From an uncultured bacterium (lineage in GTDB: Bacteria > CALINM01), in NCBI GenBank assembly GCA_938045315.1, contig CALINM010000078.1, forward strand, positions 1-6,419: DNA of 6,419 bases. The letters run 5' to 3'. Positions 1 to 5,517 of this stretch are shown here, one piece after another; the first letter of the stretch is position 1, and every line of letters begins with the position of its first letter. The position numbers were made by a program, and so were the translations under genes. Below the pieces are notes generated by a model. That model saw nothing but the letters and a program-made list of their open reading frames with translations, did not search any database and was not told the origin of the DNA.

Positions 1-1203
1 AAAAATCTTAAAAAAGAAGCAAAAGCGTTAGAGAACAGATTTGGACTGCCAATTGTAAATACAAGAATTTCCATAACTCCAGTCTCACTTTTTTATCCCG
101 CTAAAAATTCTGAGGAACTTATTTATTTAGCGGAAAACTTGGATAATATAGCTTCAGATCTTGAGGTGGATTTTATTGGAGGCTTTGGAGCTTTAGTTCA
201 CAAGGGCGAGACAATTATAGATAAAATTGTTATGAAATCACTTCCAGATGTATTAGCCTCTACTGTAAGGGTATGTTCTTTTGTTAATGTAGCTTCTACA
301 AGATCTGGTATAAATATGGATGCCATTTTGAAAATGGGTAAAATAATTAAGGAGATAGCTTACAAAACAAAGGAAAAAAATGGTATTGGATGTGCTAAAT
401 TAGTAGTTTTTTCTAATGCAGTGGAAGATAATCCCTTTATGGCTGGATCATTTCATGGTCCTGGTGAACCCGAATGTTGCATAAATATTGGGGTATCTGG
501 ACCAGGGGTCGTAAAGTATGCGCTTAATAAGTTGGGAAAGGGCGCCAATTTAGGTGAAGTAGCAGAAACTATAAAAAAGGTGGCTTTTAAAATAACAAGA
601 GCGGGAGAATTGATAGGTAAAGAAATGGCAAAAAAACTTGGTGTTACTTTTGGTATACTGGATTTATCTCTTGCCCCCACTCCAGCAGTTGGTGATAGTG
701 TGGCAGAGATTTTAGAAGCTATGGGGCTTGAAAAAACTGGAGCTTTTGGGAGTGTTGCAGCTCTCTTCATACTCAATGATGCAGTTAAAAAAGGAGGACT
801 TTTTGCCTCCTCTTCTGTAGGTGGACTTAGTGGTGCATTTATTCCAGTGAGCGAAGATAAAGGAATGGTGGATGCTGTTAAAAATGGTAGTTTAAATATG
901 GAAATGCTTATGGCAATGACATCTGTATGTTCTGTAGGACTTGATATGATTGTTATTCCTGGCGATACTCCAGAAGAGATTATATCTGCTATAATTGCTG
1001 ATGAATCGGCAATAGGTGTTGCTAACAATAAAACAACTGGTGTTAGGATTATTCCTGCCTTTGGGAAAAAAGTTGGAGATTTAGTCTCTTTTGGAGGTCT
1101 TTTAGGTGAAGCCACTGTTATGGAAGTAAATCAGTTTTCTCCTAAAGCTTTCATAAATAGGGGAGGTAGAATCCCCGCGCCAATTATTGGTTTTAGAAAT
1201 TAA
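1..1203 (+). CDS. UPF0210 (DUF711, PFL-like) family protein, 5'-truncated by the window edge
   Basis: The reading frame is open from base 1 and ends at TAA 1201-1203, giving 400 visible residues. Full-length members have about 450, so roughly 50 N-terminal residues lie before the window. Family signatures are plain: an early RISITP segment, the glycine-rich stretch around bases 415-510 with [19 protein letters not shown] followed by NIGVSGPG, the central [32 protein letters not shown], and the C-terminal [10 protein letters not shown] ending in FRN. The family is structurally related to pyruvate formate-lyase/glycyl-radical-type folds, but its biochemical function is not established. It is often encoded next to a small ACT-domain protein (UPF0237), which would lie upstream and is not visible here. 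TTG or ATG codons inside the frame (for example TTG at 139) are not the start, because conserved family sequence continues upstream of them. Family assignment is confident; function is unknown. It appears unrelated to the chemotaxis genes that follow. Confidence 0.93.
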   Translation, partial: KNLKKEAKALENRFGLPIVNTRISITPVSLFYPAKNSEELIYLAENLDNIASDLEVDFIGGFGALVHKGETIIDKIVMKSLPDVLASTVRVCSFVNVASTRSGINMDAILKMGKIIKEIAYKTKEKNGIGCAKLVVFSNAVEDNPFMAGSFHGPGEPECCINIGVSGPGVVKYALNKLGKGANLGEVAETIKKVAFKITRAGELIGKEMAKKLGVTFGILDLSLAPTPAVGDSVAEILEAMGLEKTGAFGSVAALFILNDAVKKGGLFASSSVGGLSGAFIPVSEDKGMVDAVKNGSLNMEMLMAMTSVCSVGLDMIVIPGDTPEEIISAIIADESAIGVANNKTTGVRIIPAFGKKVGDLVSFGGLLGEATVMEVNQFSPKAFINRGGRIPAPIIGFRN

Positions 1204-1212
1204 ATCCCGATC

Positions 1213-1234
1213 TTTTAAAAATCAAATTTTAAAA
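1213..1234 (+). repeat. AT-only inverted repeat just after the UPF0210 gene
   Basis: Two copies of TTTTAAAA (1213-1220 and 1227-1234) are separated by six bases and can form an 8-bp stem. It lies 10 bases after the UPF0210 stop and could mark the 3' end of that transcript. The stem has no G-C pairs and is followed by A residues rather than a T tract, so it is not a convincing intrinsic terminator. In such AT-rich sequence it may be chance. No better terminator is visible between the two genes. Confidence 0.25.
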
Positions 1235-1237
1235 AAA

Positions 1238-1269
1238 TAGAATTTTTCTAAAGTTTATACAAAATTCTA
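1238..1269 (+). repeat. 9-bp perfect inverted repeat overlapping the sigma-28 promoter
   Basis: TAGAATTTT (1238-1246) and AAAATTCTA (1261-1269) are exact reverse complements separated by 14 bases. The left arm lies just upstream of the -35 element. The right arm fills most of the spacer and reaches the first two bases of the -10 element. The position would suit an operator for a dimeric regulator, but arms this AT-rich can arise by chance, and no similar repeat is seen at the second promoter. Confidence 0.35.
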
Positions 1270-1275
1270 CGATAA
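1249..1275 (+). promoter_or_regulatory. Sigma-28 (FliA) promoter for the chemotaxis operon
   Basis: TAAAGTTT at 1249-1256 matches the FliA -35 consensus in all eight positions. After exactly 11 bases, TACGATAA at 1268-1275 matches the consensus GCCGATAA in six of eight, including the CGATAA core. The site lies 25 bases before the start codon of the kinase-like gene and leaves room for a very short leader containing the ribosome binding site. Flagellar class-3 and chemotaxis genes are the usual FliA targets, so the gene content supports the call. The start of transcription is predicted, not measured. Confidence 0.85.
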
Positions 1276-1287
1276 AAACTAAAAAAC

Positions 1288-1294
1288 AGAGGTG
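1288..1294 (+). promoter_or_regulatory. Ribosome binding site that fixes the kinase-like gene start
   Basis: AGAGGTG lies six bases before ATG 1301. An in-frame GTG at 1292-1294 is part of this Shine-Dalgarno sequence and has no binding site of its own, so the ATG is preferred. Confidence 0.75.
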
Positions 1295-1300
1295 TTATAT

Positions 1301-2191
1301 ATGATTTATAAAATCAGTGATGCAGAATTACTGGAGGAACTCAGAAGAAGATTTAATGAAAACAAAAAAGTAGTTCACGATCTTCAAATATTGACGAAGA
1401 AATTAGAGAGGATGAATGCCAAATTAATAGAGTCTGAATCACTAAAAAGTAATTTTATTTCAAATATAAAAAATGAACTTAATAACCCCATAACGTCAAT
1501 ATTAATAATGGCTAAGGAATTAATAAAAGGTATAGATAGCATGGATACTAAAATGGTTACTTCGTTAGCAGAAAATCTATATTTAGAGCTCCTTACGATA
1601 GATTTCAATTTAAGAAATATCTTTATGGCAGCAGAAATTGAAGCTGGTGAAATTAAGCTTGATATTTCAAAAATTAATTTAAATCAGTTTATAAACAATA
1701 CCTTTGAAGAGGTTGTATATCTTTTAAAACGTAAGAATATTAATGTTGAAAAGAGCTTTGTAGGAATTTCTAATTCTGAAGATGATACCTTTTTTAAAAC
1801 CGATGCGGAGAAGCTCAAATTAGTTTTAATAAACTTGCTATGGAACTCCATTGAATATAGCAAAAATAATTCCAGGATTATTTTTACAATAGACCTGAGA
1901 GATAATGTTTTAAATTTTTGGATTAAAGACTTCGGTTTTCAAATGGCTACTGATGATTTAGATACTATTTTTGGAGAATTTAAGCATATAAGTGTGGATC
2001 TAACAAAGAGAGATAGGGGAAAATCACTCTCTCTAAATGTAAGTAAAGCAATAATAGAACTCTTAAATGGTAGCATAACTGTTAAACCTAATGAAGATTA
2101 TAGAGGATGTACTTTTACAATTATGATACCAGAATCTCAAGCTGATGTAGAAGATGTTATATCTGAAGATGGGAATGAATTTTTCTTTTAA
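1301..2191 (+). CDS. Degenerate histidine-kinase-like protein (probable pseudo-kinase), chemotaxis-linked
   Basis: This 296-residue protein has no signal peptide or membrane segment and should be cytosolic. Residues about 7-50 are charged and probably form a coiled coil. A DHp (HisKA-like) region follows at about 50-115 and a HATPase_c-like domain at about 160-280. The H-box reads NIKNELNNPITSI where active kinases have SHELRTP-like sequence, so Asn58 stands in the place of the phospho-accepting histidine. In the ATPase domain the N-box is recognisable (NLLWNSIEYS, Asn182) and Asp210 and the F-box (IFGEF, 223-227) remain. However, the G1 box is DFGFQM (second Gly is Gln214) and the G2 box is GKSLSL, with Ser242 and Ser244 for the usual glycines. 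The reading frame is intact, so this is a specialised protein rather than a decayed gene. Autophosphorylation is not expected; a scaffold, decoy or regulatory role is inferred. It is the first gene after the sigma-28 promoter and stands 3 bases before cheD. Confidence 0.85.
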   Translation: MIYKISDAELLEELRRRFNENKKVVHDLQILTKKLERMNAKLIESESLKSNFISNIKNELNNPITSILIMAKELIKGIDSMDTKMVTSLAENLYLELLTIDFNLRNIFMAAEIEAGEIKLDISKINLNQFINNTFEEVVYLLKRKNINVEKSFVGISNSEDDTFFKTDAEKLKLVLINLLWNSIEYSKNNSRIIFTIDLRDNVLNFWIKDFGFQMATDDLDTIFGEFKHISVDLTKRDRGKSLSLNVSKAIIELLNGSITVKPNEDYRGCTFTIMIPESQADVEDVISEDGNEFFF

Positions 2192-2194
2192 GTC

Positions 2195-2668
2195 ATGAGT
2201 GAAATTAGATTAAAGGAAATATATTTATATCCAGGACAAATTTATGCAGAAACAGATCCTGCATTAGTAACTACAGTGCTTGGTTCATGCGTTTCAGTTT
2301 GTTTATTCGATAAGGTTGAAAAAATAGGTGCAATTAACCATTTTATGTTACCCTTATGGAATGGTGATGGGCTGCCTTCTCCCAAATATGGCAATATAGC
2401 AATTCCTAAATTAATAGAAAAAATGATTCTTAATGGTTGTAGAAGAAACAACCTCGTAGCAAAAATTTTTGGTGGTGCTTCTGTATTGAATTCAAGTAGT
2501 GGTTTGATGGGCGTGGGGGAAAGAAATATAAGTCTTGCTAAAGATATGTTGAAAATGGAAGGAATTCAAATTGTGGCCGCAAGCTTAGGTGAAAATTATG
2601 GAAGAAAGATAATCTTTAACACCCTTACTGGGGAAGTCTTGATGAAAAAAGTAACTAATGGGTATTAA
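2195..2668 (+). CDS. cheD: Chemoreceptor glutamine deamidase CheD
   Basis: CheD converts specific glutamines of methyl-accepting chemotaxis proteins to glutamate, tuning receptor output during adaptation; in some bacteria it also partners with the phosphatase CheC. The 157-residue length is normal for the family. The catalytic residues line up with the known Cys-His-Thr set: Thr26, Cys32 in VLGSCVSVCLFD, and His49 in INHFMLP, with the same spacing as in Thermotoga maritima CheD (Thr21, Cys27, His44). The FGGA motif and the C-terminal GRKIIFNTLTGEV segment are also typical. ATG 2195 lies only 3 bases after the stop of the kinase-like gene and has no strong Shine-Dalgarno sequence, so translation is probably coupled to the upstream gene. 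The likely substrate is the MCP encoded at the end of the window, among others. No cheC or cheB is visible here. Confidence 0.96.
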   Translation: MSEIRLKEIYLYPGQIYAETDPALVTTVLGSCVSVCLFDKVEKIGAINHFMLPLWNGDGLPSPKYGNIAIPKLIEKMILNGCRRNNLVAKIFGGASVLNSSSGLMGVGERNISLAKDMLKMEGIQIVAASLGENYGRKIIFNTLTGEVLMKKVTNGY

Positions 2669-2691
2669 GTTTTGGGAAAAAATTACGATAA
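2665..2691 (+). promoter_or_regulatory. Internal sigma-28 (FliA) promoter before cheY
   Basis: TTAAGTTT at 2665-2672 matches the FliA -35 consensus TAAAGTTT in seven of eight positions. After exactly 11 bases comes TACGATAA at 2684-2691, the same -10 octamer as in the promoter at 1249-1275. The -35 element overlaps the cheD stop codon. The distance from -10 to the next ATG (24 bases) nearly equals that at the first promoter (25 bases). It would give extra transcription of cheY, the STAS gene, cheA and mcp independent of the first two genes. Confidence 0.75.
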
Positions 2692-2704
2692 GTATTTTAG
2701 TAGC

Positions 2705-2712
2705 AAGGAGGT
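2705..2712 (+). promoter_or_regulatory. Strong ribosome binding site of cheY
   Basis: AAGGAGGT is a near-perfect Shine-Dalgarno sequence, the strongest in the window. It ends three bases before ATG 2716, a rather short spacing. A TTG at 2713 directly abuts it and is not a plausible start. The strength fits the high CheY level that chemotaxis usually requires. Confidence 0.8.
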
Positions 2713-2715
2713 TTG

Positions 2716-3084
2716 ATGGGAAGGACAATAATGATCATAGATGATTCTGCTTCTATAAGACAGGTTGTTAGTTTAGCTTTAACTAAAGCGGGTTATGAGG
2801 TAGTTGAAGCAGAGGATGGTCAAGATGCCTTGAATAAGCTGCAAAATATTAAGGTGAATTTGATAATTTGTGATGTTAATATGCCTAATATGGATGGCTT
2901 GACTTTTTTAAAAAATTTAAAGCAATTATCTAATCATAAATTTACACCTGTTATAATGTTAACCACAGAATCACAACAATCATTGAAAATGGAAGGTAAA
3001 ATGGCAGGAGCTAAAGCTTGGATGGTTAAACCATTCAAGCCAGAACAGATGCTTGAGGCTATCTCAAAGCTTATATTACCATAA
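2716..3084 (+). CDS. cheY: Single-domain response regulator CheY
   Basis: This is a 122-residue stand-alone receiver domain with no output domain. All active-site residues are present: acidic pair Asp9/Asp10 in IIDDS, phospho-acceptor Asp53 in CDVNMPNMDG, Thr83 in MLTTES, and Lys105 in VKPF. The position equivalent to Tyr106 of E. coli CheY is Trp102 (AWMVKPF), an aromatic but different switch residue. The expected role is to take phosphate from CheA His48 and, when phosphorylated, bind the flagellar switch to change rotation. Its place in the same operon as cheA and behind a sigma-28-type promoter supports motor control rather than a general two-component function. A start at ATG 2716 is needed for the first beta strand and is preceded by a strong ribosome binding site. 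Its stop codon overlaps the ribosome binding site of the STAS gene. Confidence 0.95.
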   Translation: MGRTIMIIDDSASIRQVVSLALTKAGYEVVEAEDGQDALNKLQNIKVNLIICDVNMPNMDGLTFLKNLKQLSNHKFTPVIMLTTESQQSLKMEGKMAGAKAWMVKPFKPEQMLEAISKLILP

Positions 3085-3095
3085 GGATAATATAC

Positions 3096-3383
3096 ATGAG
3101 GGTTGAAGACACTATAGAGGTTTATGTTGTTGGGGAAATGAATATTTATAAGGCAGAGGATAATAAAAAAACCTTTCAGAGTTATCTAACAAATAATAAA
3201 AATGTTATTTTAGATCTTTCAAACGTAACAGAATTCGATACCGCGGGTTTACAGATATTAATGGCTTTTAAAAAGAGTCTCGATGCAAAGCATAAAAATT
3301 TATATTTGAGGGCACCTTCAGAATTAATAATAAACATTCTGAAGTTACTTAAAATGGATAATTACTTTGAGGTTATCAATTAA
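3096..3383 (+). CDS. Single-domain STAS protein (anti-sigma-factor-antagonist-like) in the che operon
   Basis: This 95-residue protein is essentially one STAS domain. It has N-terminal beta strands (IEVYVVGEMNIYKAED), the core strand NVILDLSNVTEFDTAGLQIL, and a C-terminal beta-alpha unit ending in MDNYFEV. In SpoIIAA/RsbV proteins the DSxG serine is phosphorylated by a HATPase-type kinase; here the matching position is Thr49 in D48-T49-A50-G51, which could still be phosphorylated. The domain is related to SpoIIAA and MlaB-type STAS proteins. Small STAS proteins of this type occur in several chemotaxis operons, where their task is poorly defined. An AAGGA sequence at 3083-3087, overlapping the cheY stop, lies 8 bases before ATG 3096. 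The stop is followed after one base by the cheA start. Family is confident; partner and role are unknown. Confidence 0.9.
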   Translation: MRVEDTIEVYVVGEMNIYKAEDNKKTFQSYLTNNKNVILDLSNVTEFDTAGLQILMAFKKSLDAKHKNLYLRAPSELIINILKLLKMDNYFEVIN

Positions 3384-3384
3384 A

Positions 3385-5517
3385 ATGAACGATGAATTGA
3401 ATGCTATCAAACAGACCTTCATAAATGAAAGCCTGGATCTTTTAGAGGCTATGGAGAGGTCTTTGCTAAAAATAGAAAATTCACCTGAGGATCAAGAAAC
3501 CATCAATACTCTTTTTAGAAGTGCTCATACTATTAAGGGTTCTTCAGGTATGGTTGGTTATTATGAGATAGAAAAATTTACTCACACATTAGAAAATACC
3601 TTATCCTCCATTAGAGATGGTAAATTAAGTATTAATCGGGATATTATCGATCTTCTACTGGAATGTAAAGACTATATTTCTGATATGATAAGGGTTTACG
3701 CCATTGAAGAAAGTGTATTAACTGAGGAAATGAGGATTAAAGGTGATTTATTAAAAGTAAAGCTTCAGAACCTAAAAGATGAAAAAAAAGTATTGGAAAA
3801 GGAGCTAAAAGAAAGCTCAGAAATCATAAATATTGAGGGGATATGGCATATTTCAGTTAAGTTCAATGAAGATATACTCACCTATGGCTTCGATCCATTG
3901 TCTTTTATAAATTATATGCAAAAGATTGGTGAGGTACGTTACATTTTTGTGAACGCACAAAAACTTCCACCATTAGAAGAACTAAATCATGAAAAATGTT
4001 ATTTATCCTTTGAAATTGGTCTTTATACTGAGCTTGGTAAAAAGGCAATAGAAGATATTTTTGAGTTTGTAATAGAAGATGTTAAATTAAGAATTCTTCC
4101 GCCAAACAGCAAAGTTGAAGAATATATAAAATTGATAGAAGAGCTTAAGACAGATTCAGAAAAATTAGGAGAGATATTAGTTAATGCGGAAGTAATTACT
4201 AAAAAGGAGTTAGAAGATGCCCTTGAAGAACAAAGAAATAGGAAGGTTTTGAAGGGCGAAGAAAAAAAGATCGGAGAGATCATAGTTGAGGAAAAAATGG
4301 CCCATCAACCTGTTGTTGATGTAGCCCTTGAGAAGCAAAAGAAAATTTTAGAATCAAAACAAAGAGAGAGTAAAACAATTAAGGTTGATTCTGAAAAATT
4401 AGATCACCTAATCAATATGGTTGGTGAGCTTGTTATTGCTACTGCAGGTCTTAACCAGCAATCTATGAAAATAGGTTTCAAGGAGTTTTTGGAATCCGTA
4501 TCCATTATGACGAGATTGGTTGAAGATATTAGAGAGAAGGCTATGCAACTTAGGATGGTTCCTGTGGGGGAGACGTTTTCAAAATTTCAAAGGGTTGTAA
4601 GGGATATATGTAAAGAAACAGGCAAAGAAATTGAGTTGAGAATAACAGGGGGGGATACGGAGCTAGATAAAAATGTTACGGAAAAGATAAATGATCCTCT
4701 TATGCATTTGATTAGAAATGCCTGTGATCATGGAATAGAAACACCTGATGTAAGGGAGAAGATTGGTAAACCAAGAAAAGGTATCGTTAAGATTAATGCA
4801 TATAATGATGCAGGTAGTATTGTTATAGAAATTATTGATGATGGTAAAGGCATAGACAAAGAAAAAATACTGCAAAAAGCAATTAGTATGGGATTGATCC
4901 AGGATAATCAGCAATTATCTGAAAGGGAAATATTTAATTTAATCTTTCATCCAGGCTTATCTACTGCAGAGGATGTAACAAAATTCTCCGGAAGGGGGGT
5001 TGGGATGGATGTTGTTAAAAAAGGTATCGAATCCCTGAGGGGTATAATTGATATTGATAGCAAGAAAAATATTGGAACAACAGTAAGAATAAAACTGCCA
5101 TTAACACTTGCAATAATTGATGGTTTTATGGTGAGTGTTGATGATGCTAATTTTATTATACCACTTGAGATGGTTATTGAGTGTCTTGAGTTAAATGGTT
5201 TTTCAAGAGAGGATACGAACCAGAAAAAATATATAGATTTGAGAGGAGAGGTTTTGCCTCTTATTCGGTTAAGGGATATTTTCTACAATAATGGATTTTT
5301 ACCACCTATAGAAAATGTAGTAGTTGTTAAGGTAGGACAGCAAAAAATAGGTATAGTTGTAGATAAACTAAAGGGTGAGGTTCAAACGGTAATAAAGAAT
5401 ATGGGGATTTTTTACAAAAATTATAGACATATCTCTGGAGCAACAATACTTGGAGATGGAAATGTGGCTCTTATATTAGATGTTCAGTATTTATTAAATG
5501 GAGGATTAGTATGTTGA
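3385..5517 (+). CDS. cheA: Chemotaxis histidine kinase CheA with an unusual P2-region insert
   Basis: CheA is the central kinase of the receptor array, donating phosphate to CheY. The 710 residues show, in order: an HPt/P1 domain (about 1-120) with phospho-site His48 in SAHTIKGSSG; a charged linker (to about 150); a region at about 152-245, starting with the IWHISVKF strand, that stands where P2 would be and resembles the middle domain of many delta-proteobacterial-type CheAs; two MshEN-like repeats (260-283 and 295-318); the P3 dimerisation helices (about 333-395, DSEKLDHLINMVGELVI); the P4 ATPase (about 396-570) with N-box HLIRNACDHG (His441, Asn445), G1 DDGKG (485-489) and G2 GRGVGMD (536-542); and a CheW-like P5 domain (about 573-710). 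All kinase motifs are intact. ATG 3385 is preferred to the earlier in-frame TTG 3367, which lies inside the STAS gene; a weak GAGG lies 12 bases upstream and coupling to STAS translation is likely. The end overlaps mcp by 7 bases. Confidence 0.96.
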   Translation: MNDELNAIKQTFINESLDLLEAMERSLLKIENSPEDQETINTLFRSAHTIKGSSGMVGYYEIEKFTHTLENTLSSIRDGKLSINRDIIDLLLECKDYISDMIRVYAIEESVLTEEMRIKGDLLKVKLQNLKDEKKVLEKELKESSEIINIEGIWHISVKFNEDILTYGFDPLSFINYMQKIGEVRYIFVNAQKLPPLEELNHEKCYLSFEIGLYTELGKKAIEDIFEFVIEDVKLRILPPNSKVEEYIKLIEELKTDSEKLGEILVNAEVITKKELEDALEEQRNRKVLKGEEKKIGEIIVEEKMAHQPVVDVALEKQKKILESKQRESKTIKVDSEKLDHLINMVGELVIATAGLNQQSMKIGFKEFLESVSIMTRLVEDIREKAMQLRMVPVGETFSKFQRVVRDICKETGKEIELRITGGDTELDKNVTEKINDPLMHLIRNACDHGIETPDVREKIGKPRKGIVKINAYNDAGSIVIEIIDDGKGIDKEKILQKAISMGLIQDNQQLSEREIFNLIFHPGLSTAEDVTKFSGRGVGMDVVKKGIESLRGIIDIDSKKNIGTTVRIKLPLTLAIIDGFMVSVDDANFIIPLEMVIECLELNGFSREDTNQKKYIDLRGEVLPLIRLRDIFYNNGFLPPIENVVVVKVGQQKIGIVVDKLKGEVQTVIKNMGIFYKNYRHISGATILGDGNVALILDVQYLLNGGLVC
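4162..4338 (+). other. Tandem MshEN-like motifs inside CheA
   Basis: CheA residues 260-283 and 295-318 are two 24-residue units with the same spacing of key positions: KLGEILV...L...L..Q and KIGEIIV...V...L..Q. They resemble the RLGxxLVxxGxIxxxxLxxxLxxQ motif of MshEN domains, which bind cyclic di-GMP in MshE-type ATPases. The first copy keeps LG, LV, I, L, L and Q, with Lys for Arg and Glu for the middle Gly. The second copy is more divergent. The linker is 11 residues, shorter than in MshE. Homologous repeats occur in other CheA proteins by my recollection. Ligand binding is unproven. Confidence 0.6.
5500..5504 (+). promoter_or_regulatory. Ribosome binding site of mcp inside the end of cheA
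   Basis: GGAGG lies six bases before ATG 5511, within the last codons of cheA. It supports the start of the MCP at 5511 and a 7-base overlap of the two genes, typical of translational coupling. Confidence 0.8.

Noticed and set aside
139-141. TTG as the start of the first gene
   Set aside because: The frame is open to base 1 and the upstream residues (including RISITP) match the UPF0210 family, so the true start is before the window.
453-1115. 220-codon open frame on the minus strand
   Set aside because: It lies wholly within the conserved UPF0210 gene, its translation is low-complexity Ser/Pro/Ile-rich, and no ribosome binding site or family is recognisable. It is a shadow of the sense gene.
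1204-1300. Riboswitch, small RNA or intrinsic terminator in the gap
   Set aside because: The gap is short and very AT-rich, with no GC stem followed by a T tract. The promoter and ribosome binding site account for its downstream half.
1594-1601. TACGATAG resembling the sigma-28 -10 element
   Set aside because: The sequence 11 bases upstream does not resemble TAAAGTTT, and the site is inside the kinase-like gene with no gene start following it.
3367-3369. TTG as an upstream start for cheA
   Set aside because: It would overlap the STAS gene and add residues ahead of the normal CheA N-terminus; ATG 3385 puts the phospho-site at His48, the usual position.
4023-4283. Minus-strand open frame inside cheA
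   Set aside because: It is antisense to conserved cheA coding sequence, with no known motif or initiation signal; the frame at 4663-4914 is rejected for the same reason.
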